Assembly: GCA_041653635.1 (NCBI GenBank)
Contig: JBAZFC010000001.1
Location: 963,569-1,027,568 of the forward strand
Direction of reading: 5' to 3'
DNA length: 64,000 bases
Source of the DNA: CAIXOA01 sp041653635
GTDB lineage: Archaea > Micrarchaeota > Micrarchaeia > Anstonellales > Bilamarchaeaceae
A model generated the notes under the pieces. That model made no database searches and was not told the origin of the DNA. It was given only the letters and a program-made list of their open reading frames with translations. Positions 32,738 through 42,247 of the stretch are shown here, in pieces (the first letter of the stretch is position 1; each line of letters starts with the position of its first letter). The translations under genes and the position numbers were made by a program.

Positions 32738-33640
32738 CTAGTATATCTGGAACACGAAATCAAACAATTTGTAGTCCCACGCGGGCCAGTCCGTGAGGTC
32801 CATCGCCATTGTGTCGTATTCCGCTCCGTATGGGTTGCCTTCCGACCTCGCCCATTGCACCCCATAGCTGTCCGTGGTGTCCATCCTTGCGACAATCCAG
32901 TACCTGCCCGCCGGAAGGGTGAGGTTCCCGAACTGGGCGTAATGCCATGCGGGGTCGCGGCCCACTTCCGCGCCGTTTATGGAAGAGGAGGCAATCACCT
33001 CCCCGGGCCGATTCCCGGCGTCCCTGCACAGCTCAATTAGCACCTGTGCGTCGCAGGTGGCGTTGGATGCGGCGCGCAGGTAGAGCCCAATCCGGTGCAC
33101 GGTGAAGGGGCGCGTCATGTTTATGGACTGTGCCTGCCTCATGGAGTAGCTCACCGCGTCGTAATAGAGGTGCATGCATGCGTAGCAGGAGCTGTAGTAG
33201 CCGAGCGGCTGCGGATGGACGGTGCGCTGGAGGAAGTTGTTTTCCAGGGAGAGCGGCGGCTCGGAATGGAGAATGTCCGCGCTCTCCACGTATGCGCGTA
33301 TGTTGTGGGGCGCGTCGTCCGCGTATGTATAATTGAAGGAGAAGGTTTCCATCAGCCCGGGCTTGCTTACTATAGCGTCATAGAGCGCCTGGTCCGAATC
33401 AAAGATGCGGAGGCGGTATGCGCTTGGCGCGTACATCCCGTACCTCTGCACATACACATTCACGGTGTAGTTGTCCCCGATATAAACCGTCTGCGGCTGA
33501 GTGGATACATCCTTTATGAGCAGGTCGTAGGAATAGTCGGGCACTGTGGGCTGCGAAGGCTGCCCCCCATCCTGCTGCGCGCACCCGGAAATAAGCAGGA
33601 GCGCAAGGATGAACGCGGCAGCGGGGAAGATGTGGCGCAT
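32738..33640 (-). CDS. Lipoprotein with beta-sandwich-like ectodomain
   Basis: 300 aa. MRHIFPAAAFILALLLISGCAQQ is a lipobox signal peptide. The first half resembles a CARDB/Ig-like domain (DLLIKDVSTQPQTVYIGDNYTVNVYV, about 40-65); the second half (about 165-300) has a jelly-roll-like pattern. Seven or so N-x-S/T sites. It precedes the M64 lipoprotein by 31 bases on the same strand and may be co-transcribed. No enzyme motif. Confidence 0.75.
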   Translation of the reverse strand: MRHIFPAAAFILALLLISGCAQQDGGQPSQPTVPDYSYDLLIKDVSTQPQTVYIGDNYTVNVYVQRYGMYAPSAYRLRIFDSDQALYDAIVSKPGLMETFSFNYTYADDAPHNIRAYVESADILHSEPPLSLENNFLQRTVHPQPLGYYSSCYACMHLYYDAVSYSMRQAQSINMTRPFTVHRIGLYLRAASNATCDAQVLIELCRDAGNRPGEVIASSSINGAEVGRDPAWHYAQFGNLTLPAGRYWIVARMDTTDSYGVQWARSEGNPYGAEYDTMAMDLTDWPAWDYKLFDFVFQIY

Positions 33641-33682
33641 GCTAGGGGAAGGGAAATAAGATTAAAAAAGGGAAGAGTGGGC

Positions 33683-34594
33683 TCAGAGGTTTATCTTCAG
33701 CCCGAGCTCCTTCTTGAGTTCGCGGTAGCGGTTCCTTATCGTCACTTCCGTGACGCCCGCGACGTCCGCCACTTCCTTCTGCGTCCTCTTTTCGCCGGTC
33801 ATCGCGGATGCGATGTAGAGTGCTGCAGCGGCGACGCCGGTCGGGCCCCTGCCCGAGATGAGGCCGCGCTTCACCGCCTTGCGGATGAGCTGGACCGCCT
33901 TCTTCTGGGAGTCCCCGCTCAATCTTAGCGCCGTGGCGAACTTCTGCACGTAGTAGGACGGGTCCGTTAGCGGGACGTCCAAGTCCAGCTCCGCCTTAAG
34001 GAACCTGTATGCCCTGCCTATTTCTTTTTTCTCTATCGCGGAGGCCTTTGAGATTTCGTCCAGCGTGCGCGGGATGCCGTGCATCCTGCAGATGGCGTAT
34101 ATGACCGCTGCGACTATGCTCTCAATTATCCTGCCGCGGATGAGCTCAGCCTTCACCGCCTTCCTGTACAGGAGGGCTGCCGCCTCCTTTATGTCGTCCG
34201 GGAGGCCCAAATAGGACGCTACGCGGTCCAATTCTGCGAGCGCAATCGTGAGGTTCCTCTCCATGGAAGTTGCGATGGACACCCTCTTGTGCCACTTCCT
34301 CATCCTGTAGAACTGCGCCTGCTTGCGCGTGGATATCTTAACGCCGCGTATGTCGCGGTTGTACTGGTCAATCTCGGTGACGAGGCCCTTGTTCGGGCGC
34401 ATGTACTTTATCGGCGCGCCTCCCCTGGCCCTCTTCTCCTTCTGCTCGGCGTCAAATGCCCTCCATTCGGGGCCTGCGTCCTGTATGTTCTCGGTTATCA
34501 CAAGGCCGCATGCGCCACAGATGAGTTCCCCCTTCTCATAGTCCTTTATCAGCTTCGCGGAGCCGCATTCCGGGCAAGTTCTTGTTTTCTGCAT
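33683..34594 (-). CDS. tfb: Transcription initiation factor IIB (TFB)
   Basis: 303 aa from the ATG at 34594. N-terminal zinc ribbon CPECG...CGACG (residues 6-28), B-finger/linker with GPEWRAFDAEQKEKRARGG (about 40-58), then two cyclin repeats (about 110-195 and 205-300; the second ends with an HTH, KEVADVAGVTEVTIRNRYREL). It bridges TBP-TATA and RNA polymerase. Start fixed by the zinc ribbon and the GAGGT ribosome site about 8 bases upstream; the longer frame starts with TTG. Unlike many neighbours it has a leader: TATA-like boxes at 34656-34690. Confidence 0.96.
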   Translation of the reverse strand: MQKTRTCPECGSAKLIKDYEKGELICGACGLVITENIQDAGPEWRAFDAEQKEKRARGGAPIKYMRPNKGLVTEIDQYNRDIRGVKISTRKQAQFYRMRKWHKRVSIATSMERNLTIALAELDRVASYLGLPDDIKEAAALLYRKAVKAELIRGRIIESIVAAVIYAICRMHGIPRTLDEISKASAIEKKEIGRAYRFLKAELDLDVPLTDPSYYVQKFATALRLSGDSQKKAVQLIRKAVKRGLISGRGPTGVAAAALYIASAMTGEKRTQKEVADVAGVTEVTIRNRYRELKKELGLKINL

Positions 34595-34655
34595 GGAATT
34601 TACCTCGTAAAATCCTGGAAGGAACGAAAAAGAGTTTTTATTCGTTTCCAAGAAG

Positions 34656-34690
34656 TATTTATATATTTATGCGTAGAAATATTTAAATAC
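34656..34690 (-). promoter_or_regulatory. TATA-like A+T block upstream of tfb
   Basis: Two A+T boxes (TATTTATATATTTAT at 34656-34670 and AAATATTTAAATAC at 34677-34690) precede tfb by 60-95 bases. Together with a clear GAGGT ribosome site they predict a leadered transcript, in contrast to the leaderless pattern around it. Confidence 0.5.
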
Positions 34691-34694
34691 TTTT

Positions 34695-35507
34695 CTAATA
34701 ATCCGCCTTCCTGGCCAGGCAGCCCTGGAGGAGCCGGTTCGCATTGATTACCTCCCAGCCGGAGCCGGCAAGGCGCCTCCTTATCTCTACGGAAACGCCC
34801 CTTCTCCCCGTTCCTAAAGAGCCGAAGTAGTGGAAGAGGAGCGCCCCCTCCGCCGAAACTGAGGCGAGGCGGCGATAGAACTCAGCGGAATAGAGGTGGC
34901 CCGCCCGGGAGAAGCGCGGGGGGTCGTGTATTATTTTGGTGAATTTCCCTTTCAGTTTCGGCACCTCCTCGTAGGAATCGCCCTTTATCATAGTTATATT
35001 ATTGGAATGGAAAAGCTCCATGCTCCACGGGTTCCACTCCGCGAGGGTGAGGGCGGCGCGGCTTTTCTCTATTGTGACCACCTTTTTGGCGAAACGCGAG
35101 GCGGCTATGGCGGTATAGCCCAGCCCGGTGCAGGTGTCCAGCACCGAATCTCCTTTTCCTATTTGCAGGAGGCGGCAAACCTCCTTGGAATAATCAAAGA
35201 CATCCTTGAACTGCTTCACGAGGTGCATCCGCAATCCATCTATTTCCAGGATGGGCTTGCCCGCCAGCATCCTGAGCCGGTATAAATGCTCATCAAATGC
35301 CGCCAGCTTGAACAGCTCCTTGCCGTCCCATGCATAGAGGAAATTCCCCTTTATCCCATCTAATGGGATTCCCTCCAAATCCGAGATGGATGCATTCCGG
35401 AAGGTGCGGCCGAAATCAAATGAGACGCTGGAGGGGCCCTTGCGCAGGGTTTCCACCAGTTCCTTATCCAAATAGATTAATTTGCCGGGCGCCATCCGCT
35501 GCCTCAT
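34695..35507 (-). CDS. Predicted SAM-dependent methyltransferase
   Basis: 270 aa. The Rossmann core shows motif I VLDTCTGLGYTAIAAS (about 122-137), the acidic motif II VVTIEKSRAAL, and motif IV IIHDPPRFSRAG (about 192-203). The N-terminal ~100 residues form an extra domain. It resembles archaeal proteins annotated as predicted methyltransferase or spermidine-synthase-like (COG2521); substrate unknown. It starts with an ATGA overlap on the serS stop, so the two are co-translated. Confidence 0.82.
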   Translation of the reverse strand: MRQRMAPGKLIYLDKELVETLRKGPSSVSFDFGRTFRNASISDLEGIPLDGIKGNFLYAWDGKELFKLAAFDEHLYRLRMLAGKPILEIDGLRMHLVKQFKDVFDYSKEVCRLLQIGKGDSVLDTCTGLGYTAIAASRFAKKVVTIEKSRAALTLAEWNPWSMELFHSNNITMIKGDSYEEVPKLKGKFTKIIHDPPRFSRAGHLYSAEFYRRLASVSAEGALLFHYFGSLGTGRRGVSVEIRRRLAGSGWEVINANRLLQGCLARKADY

Positions 35508-36766
35508 TTCGTGTCTATCCAGTCCGTGCCCATGTGGGGCTGGAGCGCCTTCGGGATTTTTATCCCACCGCTCTCCTGGTGGTTTTCCACGACGGCTATG
35601 AGCGCCCTTCCCACCGCGACGCCGCTCCCGTTGAGGGTGTGGGCGAATTCCATGCCCGCCTTCCTGCGGACGCGTATGTTCGCCCTCCTGGACTGGAACG
35701 CCTCGCAGTTGGAGCAGGAGCTTATTTCCCTGTATGTGTCCTGGGAGGGTATCCAGACCTCCAAATCATATGTTTTTGCGGAGGCGAAGCCCATGTCCCC
35801 GGTGCATAAGGAGATTACCTTGTACGGGAGCTCCAGCTGCTTGAGGACGGTTTCCGCATCCTGAACCATGCCTTCCAATTCCTTGTATGAATTTTCCTGG
35901 AGTGCGAATTTGACCAGTTCCACCTTGTCAAACTGGTGCTGGCGTATGAGCCCCTTTATGTCCTTACCATACGCACCCGCCTCCCTCCTGAAGCAGGGGG
36001 TGAATGCGCAATACTTTAGGGGGAGATTTGCTTCCTCAAGGATTTCCTCGCGGTGGAGGTTGGTGAGGGGGACTTCAGCCGTGGGAATTAGCCATAGGTT
36101 ATCCGTGGCTTGGTAAAGCTCTTCTGCAAATTTGGGAAGCTGCCCGGTCCCTTCCAATATTTCGGTCTTCACAAGATATGGAACATAGAATTCCTTGTAG
36201 CCCCGCGAAGTGTGCAATGCGAGCATGAAGGATGTGAGTGCGCGCTCCAGTTTTGCCGCCCATCCGCTCATCACGGTGAAGCGGTGGCCGCCCAGCTTTA
36301 CGCCCCTTTCAAAATCTATCACGCCGAGCCTTGTGCCGAGGTCGTGGTGGGCCTCCACATCCCCGCTTTTCTTCTTGGGGGTGCCCCATTTCCTTACCTC
36401 TGGGTTGTCGCGGCTGTCCTTGCCTACGGGAACGGATGAATGGGGAATATTAGGGATGCGCATCATCACCTGCTTGCGCTCTTCCTCAAATTTTTGTTCT
36501 TTTTCGCCCGCCTTTTCCAATTTCTTCGCTATCTCCTCCCCTTTCTTCTTCAATTTGGAGATGTCCTTCTTCTCCTTTGCCGCGGCGGCAATTTCCAGGC
36601 CGAGCTTGTTGCGGTCCGCGCGGAGTGTGTCGCCCTCCCCCTTCAGCTCGCGCCATTTTGCATCCAACTTTTCTATTTCCGCGAGTATGGACTGGTCCGC
36701 CCCGCGGTCGTGGAGCGCCTTCTTGAGAAGCTCCGGATTGGTGCGTATTATCTCCTTATCCAACAT
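35504..36766 (-). CDS. serS: Seryl-tRNA synthetase
   Basis: 420 aa, the length of the common (bacterial/eukaryotic-type) enzyme and not the rare methanogen type. An N-terminal coiled-coil arm (about 25-105, charged) reaches the tRNA long variable arm; the class II core has TAEVPLTN (about 222), motif 2 FRREAGAYGKDIKGLIRQHQF (about 255), the SCSNCEAFQSRRANIR serine site, and motif 3 LNGSGVAVGRALIAVVE (about 380). Confidence 0.97.
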   Translation of the reverse strand: MLDKEIIRTNPELLKKALHDRGADQSILAEIEKLDAKWRELKGEGDTLRADRNKLGLEIAAAAKEKKDISKLKKKGEEIAKKLEKAGEKEQKFEEERKQVMMRIPNIPHSSVPVGKDSRDNPEVRKWGTPKKKSGDVEAHHDLGTRLGVIDFERGVKLGGHRFTVMSGWAAKLERALTSFMLALHTSRGYKEFYVPYLVKTEILEGTGQLPKFAEELYQATDNLWLIPTAEVPLTNLHREEILEEANLPLKYCAFTPCFRREAGAYGKDIKGLIRQHQFDKVELVKFALQENSYKELEGMVQDAETVLKQLELPYKVISLCTGDMGFASAKTYDLEVWIPSQDTYREISSCSNCEAFQSRRANIRVRRKAGMEFAHTLNGSGVAVGRALIAVVENHQESGGIKIPKALQPHMGTDWIDTK

Positions 36767-36855
36767 GAGTATCGGTGGGATATGGAAGAAAATAGATTAT
36801 AACTATTGCTATGGTGCCGGGTGCTGGCTGCCACTTGCTGGGAACTGGGTGCCAC

Positions 36856-38712
36856 CTAGCCCCTGCCCTTCGTTGCGTAGAGGGCGCCCGCGGCGAGCAC
36901 CGCCAGCACTATATCGTATATTATGAGGGTGCCGAAAACGAAGAAGTTGGGCGTCGCGTAGAGTATGGCGCTCTGCATCGCCGTGATTGCGGGCGTGAGG
37001 GGCGTCGCCTGCCCGAGAAGAACGATGGGCGCGGGCATGAACTCAAACGGGAATAATATCCCACTTAAGAATAGAAGCGGCAGCCCGATTACGAGCGAGG
37101 CGAGGAAGGCGGTGGCCTCGGATTCGGAGAACGCCGCAATCACTATCCCCAGGGCGTTGAATGCGAAAAGGAGCAATACCAGCGCGGATGCGAGGAAAAC
37201 CAGCATGTTCGTGTCCGAGAGCGGGAACGCGCCGTATGCGATGGAGGCGGTCGCGAGCAGGAGGAGCACCTCCGGGAAAAGGACCACAGTATAGCTGGTT
37301 ATCTTGGTGAGCGCGTACTCCCAGAGCGGGACCTGCGCCACGTAAACCCGCTCAAGCGTCATGGCGTTCTTCTCGCGCACAAGGGATGTGGAGGCGAGGA
37401 AGAGCGAGACGAACATTAGTATGAGGGGCACCAGGCTGGGGAGCAGGAAGTCAAAGAAGGTGCGCGAGCCGAAGATGTTCTGCGAGGACATGATTATCGG
37501 GGCGACCACGGAGAGGGCGTCCCTGGACGTTATCTCGTTTATCTGCGCCTTGCTGCCGAGTATGAGGGATTCAAGCTCATCGCTCTTGGCCACGAGCTGC
37601 GCCGCGGATTCGTTTATCTCCACCATGGTGCGGAGGGATTCCTCCCTGCTCTCCTCCAGCGAGGAGGCGAATGAGTACATGGACGCGATGCGGGCGCGGA
37701 CGCCCTCGGCCCCGGAGAGGGAATCCGCGATGTTCTCCTTGAAGTCCTCCATCGTGGAGTTTATCTCCATCAGGCTGGCGCGCGTGGCGTTTATCCTGGA
37801 GATGCGCAAATCCACCTCGGAAAGCGTGGATGCGACCGAGCCGTTCATTGAAGATAGGGATGCGCAGTATGCTATGGAGGCGGGCTCCGAGCAGTTTACC
37901 CCCGCCCTGGCGATTGCGATGGAGTCCGAGACGTTCTGCAGCATCGCGCGCACGCTGAGCAGGTCGGATTCCGTGGTGTCCAGCTCCTCATTGTAGGCGG
38001 CAACCCTTTCCTGCATGAGGGTGAGGTTGGACTGCGCGGACTGCAATTCATCAACTGAGCCGTCCAGGGTGGAGTTCGCGGCGTCCAGCTGGGAGGTGAG
38101 GGTGGAGAAATTTATGGCCGAGAGGGAGGCATGCGTCTCGCCTATGCTCTCCTGTATCTCCAGCGCCTTCACGCGGGAGGCATTCACATCCATGAGGATG
38201 CTGTCCAGCTGCGCGCTCGCGTTGTCAAGGCGCGCCCATACGCTCAAGATAAAACTGGAGCCGATTTCCTGCCCCGTGCCCTGCGCCGCCGCCTTGAGGA
38301 ACGCCTCCACGGAAGGGCTTATCTGCACGCGCGAGTTGTCAAGGAAAACAGTGACGTTCTGCGAGACGCCCGCGGCTATCCCGCGCTGGAATCCTTTGGG
38401 TATGATGATGGCTGCGGAAAGCGAGCCCTGCGAGACCTGCAGGCGTACGAAATCCGCGCATGCCGAGTGCGTGGAATAGTCTATTATGTTGGAATGGCTG
38501 GACACCGCCTCCACGAAAAGGGCGGACGCCTCGCTGCGGTCCTGGTCGCACAGCCCTATGGACACGGGCAGCGCCTTCTCCGCGGTCGGTTTTCCGAAGA
38601 CTCCGGCGAGCACCAAAAGGACTATGAGCGGCGCGGCTATCAGAAGGATTAACGTCCTCCTCTCGCGGAGGAAGGTCTTCCCGTCCTTGCTAATTTCCGC
38701 CAGCAGCTTCAT
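36856..38712 (-). CDS. ABC-2 type exporter permease with long coiled-coil ectodomain
   Basis: 618 aa. One N-terminal span (about 22-40), a ~370-residue extracellular part dominated by Ser/Asn/Leu-rich coiled coils (about 165-390, many N-x-S/T), then five to six C-terminal spans (about 410-615) with the ABC-2 pattern. The layout resembles YhgE/Pip-like proteins and DrrB/NatB-type exporters. Its ATPase is the upstream gene, overlapping by 23 bases. Confidence 0.85.
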   Translation of the reverse strand: MKLLAEISKDGKTFLRERRTLILLIAAPLIVLLVLAGVFGKPTAEKALPVSIGLCDQDRSEASALFVEAVSSHSNIIDYSTHSACADFVRLQVSQGSLSAAIIIPKGFQRGIAAGVSQNVTVFLDNSRVQISPSVEAFLKAAAQGTGQEIGSSFILSVWARLDNASAQLDSILMDVNASRVKALEIQESIGETHASLSAINFSTLTSQLDAANSTLDGSVDELQSAQSNLTLMQERVAAYNEELDTTESDLLSVRAMLQNVSDSIAIARAGVNCSEPASIAYCASLSSMNGSVASTLSEVDLRISRINATRASLMEINSTMEDFKENIADSLSGAEGVRARIASMYSFASSLEESREESLRTMVEINESAAQLVAKSDELESLILGSKAQINEITSRDALSVVAPIIMSSQNIFGSRTFFDFLLPSLVPLILMFVSLFLASTSLVREKNAMTLERVYVAQVPLWEYALTKITSYTVVLFPEVLLLLATASIAYGAFPLSDTNMLVFLASALVLLLFAFNALGIVIAAFSESEATAFLASLVIGLPLLFLSGILFPFEFMPAPIVLLGQATPLTPAITAMQSAILYATPNFFVFGTLIIYDIVLAVLAAGALYATKGRG

Positions 38713-39763
38713 TCTTCGTCGCCTCCTTCAACTGCGCGCCAGTGAGCTTCAGGAACACGTCCTCCAGAGAGGGGCGCGACACCGAAAGCTCCACTATCTT
38801 CTCGGAATTCTCCGCGAATATGCCTGTGATTGTGGATACGAGCGATTCGGCGTCGTCCGCCTCCACCACTATCCCGTGCTCGGTTACGGTCGTTGCGGCC
38901 GCGCCCGGGAGGTTCCTTATGAGCGGCTCCAATTTTGAGTAGTCGCCGGGCACGCTGCGCAGCTTCAGCAGCTCCCTTCCCGCGAGGCGCTTCAGCTCCC
39001 TGGGCGAGCCGTAAGCCGCTATCTGCCCCTTATTCACAAACGCGATTTTTCCGCAGAGCGCCTCCGCCTCCTCCATGTAATGCGTGGTCAGGATTACGGT
39101 GGCGCCCGTTTCCGAGGCGAGCCGGGTTACGGTTTCCCAGAGCTGCCTCCTCGTGGACGGGTCCAGGCCGGTGGTCGGCTCGTCCAGTATTATGAGCCTG
39201 GGGCTGTGCATTAGGGCGCACGCCAGGTTGAGGCGCCTCTTCATCCCGCCGCTCAGGAATGACGCCAGCACGTTCTTCTTTTCCGCGAGCCCGAGCTGGC
39301 TTATGAGCCCCTGCGCGCGCTCCTTCGCCTTTTTTCCCGTGACTCCGTAGAGCGCCCCGTAGTAAAGGAGGTTCTCCATGCATGTGAGCAACGGATGGAA
39401 GCTGTTCTCCTGCGGGGCGAGGCCAATCATCTTCCTTGATTCCGGGGAGGGCTTCTGCCCGAATATGCGGATGAAGCCGCTGTCCGGCGCCTCCAGCCCG
39501 GTGAGGATGCGGATGAACGTGGATTTGCCCGCGCCGTTCGGGCCGAGGAGCCCGAATACGCCGCCCTCCGGTATGTCTATGGAGAAATTGAAGAGGGTGA
39601 CCTTTCCCGGATATATTTTGGATATCTCCCAGGCCTGCACGGCGAAGGAAAGCGGCTTCGGGGGCTGCGGCTGGACGGTGTTCTCAACCGGCTGGGCGAT
39701 GCCTGCCTGGGGCTGTGCCCGTGGGCCCGGTGCTGCCGCCCTTGTTTTTTTTGCCCTGGCCAT
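38690..39763 (-). CDS. ABC transporter ATP-binding protein
   Basis: 357 aa. An unusual Ala/Pro/Arg-rich N-terminal tail (~40 residues) precedes a complete NBD: Walker A GPNGAGKST (about 75-83), Q-loop LAPQENS, signature LSGGMKRRLNLA (about 165), Walker B RLIILDEPTTGLDP and H-switch LTTHYMEEAE. The C-terminal ~80 residues are the DrrA/NatA-type extension. It powers the ABC-2 permease that overlaps its end. TATA box TTTATATAAA at 39786-39795. Confidence 0.94.
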   Translation of the reverse strand: MARAKKTRAAAPGPRAQPQAGIAQPVENTVQPQPPKPLSFAVQAWEISKIYPGKVTLFNFSIDIPEGGVFGLLGPNGAGKSTFIRILTGLEAPDSGFIRIFGQKPSPESRKMIGLAPQENSFHPLLTCMENLLYYGALYGVTGKKAKERAQGLISQLGLAEKKNVLASFLSGGMKRRLNLACALMHSPRLIILDEPTTGLDPSTRRQLWETVTRLASETGATVILTTHYMEEAEALCGKIAFVNKGQIAAYGSPRELKRLAGRELLKLRSVPGDYSKLEPLIRNLPGAAATTVTEHGIVVEADDAESLVSTITGIFAENSEKIVELSVSRPSLEDVFLKLTGAQLKEATKNEAAGGN

Positions 39764-39785
39764 CGGGACTACTAATCCCGCGCAC

Positions 39786-39795
39786 TTTATATAAA
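39786..39795 (-). promoter_or_regulatory. TATA box of the ABC exporter operon
   Basis: TTTATATAAA lies 23-32 bases upstream of the ATG at 39763, matching the leaderless spacing seen at other host genes. Confidence 0.6.
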
Positions 39796-39802
39796 TTACC
39801 CA

Positions 39803-40903
39803 TCAGCCCAGGACGTTCCGCGTGTAATGGACGTAGCACGCGACGAGCAGCGCGGAGACGAAGAAGAGAGATGCGCTTCCGAAAGCGGCGAGAACGAAGC
39901 CGCTCGCCGCGAGGGTCACGAACTCGCCGAACCTCGCGGGCATGTGCAATATGGAGACGTCCGTGGACGGGTATTCGCTCTTTTCCGCAACTTTTACAAT
40001 CATCTCCTCCTGCATCGCGAAGGAGACGCCCAGCCCGAAGCCGACCATCATCAGCATGGGCGCGAGGTATCCGGGAACAAAAGGCATCAGCACAATCAGC
40101 GGGACCGTGATGTCCTGGAAGAAGAGCAGGCGCTTTTCGCTCATGCCGAATTGTATCGCCGCGTACCCGCCAACCGCGACGCACATGTAGAAAAGCATCA
40201 TGAGCGCGCCTATGGCTTCGTAGCCCATGCCCAGCTCCTGGTCAAGGTAGACAGGGAGGAGGAACGCGAAGAGGATGGAAAAGGCGGAGAGGAGGAAGAA
40301 CTGGGAGAAGGCGGCGTCCCAGAAGCTTTTTCCCTTCTTCCGGGTGAGCATCTTCACGGGCTCAAGCTTCTGCGCCCTCCCCTTCCCCTTCCAGAAGAAG
40401 AAGGACGCGGCGAGGCTGGTCATGCCCGCGAGCATCAGGAGCTGGAAGAACGAATCAAAGGAATAAGAGATGAGGATGCCCGCCGCGCCTATGCCCGCGG
40501 TGGCGGCCACCATCCGGATGGAGAGGAGCTTCGCCAGGCTCGTGCCCTTGGACTCCTCGTGGTCCATGACCTTCGTCCTGTTCACCGCCCAGAAAAACGA
40601 GTACGCGGAGCCCTCAAACAGCTTGCCCAGCCCGAACAACGGCGCGGAGGACGCGATGGAGTACGTGAGGGCCGAGACGGATTCCGAGATGGAGGTGGCC
40701 ATGAAGAATACCCTCGTGCCCAGCACTTCCGCGAACAGGGCGGCGGCGGTGCGCAGCACCATGAAGGCGAGCGGGGATATGGAAAGGATGAGCCCGAGCT
40801 CCTGCACGTCTATGCCCCGGTTGAGGAGGTAAAGCGGCAGCGCGACCGCGAGCGAGGCGGAGAAGAATGCCTCTATGAAATTGACGAACGCCTGCTTCCG
40901 CAT
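39803..40903 (-). CDS. MFS transporter-like membrane protein
   Basis: 366 aa with about 10-11 hydrophobic spans in two halves separated by a basic loop (RAQKLEPVKMLTRKKGKS, about 172-190). The MFS-type RxxxALFAE-like cytoplasmic loop after TM2 and symmetrical halves support the major facilitator fold; length is shorter than the usual 400. Substrate unknown. Its stop lies 7 bases beyond the TATA box of the ABC exporter operon. Confidence 0.82.
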   Translation of the reverse strand: MRKQAFVNFIEAFFSASLAVALPLYLLNRGIDVQELGLILSISPLAFMVLRTAAALFAEVLGTRVFFMATSISESVSALTYSIASSAPLFGLGKLFEGSAYSFFWAVNRTKVMDHEESKGTSLAKLLSIRMVAATAGIGAAGILISYSFDSFFQLLMLAGMTSLAASFFFWKGKGRAQKLEPVKMLTRKKGKSFWDAAFSQFFLLSAFSILFAFLLPVYLDQELGMGYEAIGALMMLFYMCVAVGGYAAIQFGMSEKRLLFFQDITVPLIVLMPFVPGYLAPMLMMVGFGLGVSFAMQEEMIVKVAEKSEYPSTDVSILHMPARFGEFVTLAASGFVLAAFGSASLFFVSALLVACYVHYTRNVLG

Positions 40904-40968
40904 AAGACGGCAATTGGCTGTGTCATGTTTTTATATTTATCAGTCAAAAGGGGAAGCGGGTGAAATGA

Positions 40969-41757
40969 ATGGGAGTTGCAGAAACAGGGGTAGCGATGAT
41001 GATGGTGTTCCTTCTCGCGAGCTGTTCCACTTTTGATACCGGGAGCGGCGCCACGGTGGGCGGCATCACGGACAGGAACGGGGTTACGACGCTGAGCGGC
41101 GGCACCACGGACCAGAGGGTGCAGACGATTGAAGGCAGGGTGATGAACCCGGCCGGCGCGGACGTGGATACCTTCGGGGGCAGGGTCTTCATAGTGCATA
41201 ACGGGGACAGGCAGCAGGTGACGCCGACCACGTGCTATGCGGAAGATTGCCAGCCCGGCGAATGGTCCTATTCCGGGGACACGGTGCTGAACAGCGGCAC
41301 CAACACGATACAGACGGTTGTTGAGGACGAGAGCGGGAACCAGGTATATTCCAGCTCCACCTTCACGGTGAATGCGGACATTCCGCCCCGTGACATAACC
41401 ACGACCCTGACTTGGGAGACGGACGGGAACGACGTTGACCTGCACATATATGACCCGCAGGGCAACCATGCGTACTACGCGTCTTTAAGCGGGATACCGG
41501 GGGGCAGCCTGGACCTGGACGACACGGACGGCTTCGGGCCGGAAACCTTCACCATGGAGCAGGCAACGGCCGGGACATATACGGTCAAGGTCAGGTATTA
41601 CTCCACGCACGGGGTGACTGCGAACGTACCGGTTACGGTCAGGGTTTCGCTCAATGAAGGCACGCCTACGGTGTATACGCACACATTCACACCGGAGCAG
41701 GCGAACTACGACGACGATACGAACGACTGGACCGTGACGACCTTTACAGTGCAGTGA
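40969..41757 (+). CDS. Lipoprotein with DUF2135-like beta domain
   Basis: 262 aa. The N-terminus MMMVFLLASCS is a short lipobox signal (Cys near 19). Residues ~30-140 form an Ig-like domain; residues ~145-240 (TTTLTWETDGNDVDLHIYDPQGN...YTVKVRYYS) match the DUF2135 pattern seen with surface and TonB-associated proteins. Rich in Asp/Thr/Gly. TATA-like TTTTTATATTTATC at about 40927-40940. Function unknown. Confidence 0.75.
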   Translation: MGVAETGVAMMMVFLLASCSTFDTGSGATVGGITDRNGVTTLSGGTTDQRVQTIEGRVMNPAGADVDTFGGRVFIVHNGDRQQVTPTTCYAEDCQPGEWSYSGDTVLNSGTNTIQTVVEDESGNQVYSSSTFTVNADIPPRDITTTLTWETDGNDVDLHIYDPQGNHAYYASLSGIPGGSLDLDDTDGFGPETFTMEQATAGTYTVKVRYYSTHGVTANVPVTVRVSLNEGTPTVYTHTFTPEQANYDDDTNDWTVTTFTVQ

Positions 41758-42077
41758 GGGTGCTTCATTTGAAGCGCCTTCTCTTCTTTTTTATTCTTCT
41801 TTCCTTTTCCTTTGCGCAGATGGACTGTGCTGAATTCGGAGGGCTTTGCATGGAGAGCGCATGCGTGGATTCCGGCGGGGAGTACAACGGCTCCTGCTCG
41901 CATGGTTCGGAATTTGACTCCCTTTATTACGAAAACGCAACAGCAGAATGCGGAATCATGGAGCAGAGGTGCATGGAGACTGGGGGGATTATGCCCCGGG
42001 ATTCTTCCTGCTGCTGGCCTGTTTTTGCCCTTCTTGCCGTGGCTGGTTTCGCCGTCCGGTCAAGAAGCTTTAAATAG
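41754..42077 (+). CDS. Small Cys-rich secreted protein with C-terminal anchor
   Basis: 107 aa. The signal-like LKRLLFFFILLSFSFA is followed by ~55 residues with eight cysteines (DCAEFGGLC, SACVDSGG, GSCSHG, ECGIMEQRC) and a C-terminal hydrophobic segment FALLAVAGFAVRSRSFK, a tail anchor. The GTG at 41754 overlaps the previous stop as GTGA; a GTG at 41760 or TTG at 41769 would give a cleaner signal peptide. Coupled to the DUF2135 lipoprotein. Confidence 0.6.
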   Translation: MRVLHLKRLLFFFILLSFSFAQMDCAEFGGLCMESACVDSGGEYNGSCSHGSEFDSLYYENATAECGIMEQRCMETGGIMPRDSSCCWPVFALLAVAGFAVRSRSFK

Positions 42078-42121
42078 TGTTTATGCGGATTATTTTCCAC
42101 CGGCGCTTAGAAAGCGTTTTA

Positions 42122-42196
42122 GCTCCCGTAGTCTAGCCCGGTCAAGGATAGCGGACTCTCACTCCGCGGACCCGGGTTCGAATCCCGGCGGGAGCA
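42122..42196 (+). tRNA. tRNA-Glu (anticodon CUC)
   Basis: Acceptor GCTCCCG/CGGGAGC, anticodon stem GCGGA/TCCGC around CTCTCAC (anticodon CTC), T-stem CCGGG/CCCGG with loop TTCGAAT, discriminator A; no encoded CCA and no intron. The integrase of the tailed provirus starts 83 bases downstream, so its 3' half is the probable attachment site. The second copy of the att core is not in the window. Confidence 0.96.
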
Positions 42197-42247
42197 TAGG
42201 TTCCACAGTTAATAGCTCTCCACATTACCGGCAGCCCGGCTGAGGCA

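Noticed and set aside
39827..40963. 378-aa plus-strand open frame opposite the MFS gene
   Set aside because: Extremely Arg/Glu/Gly-rich shadow of a GC-rich membrane-protein gene; no domain.
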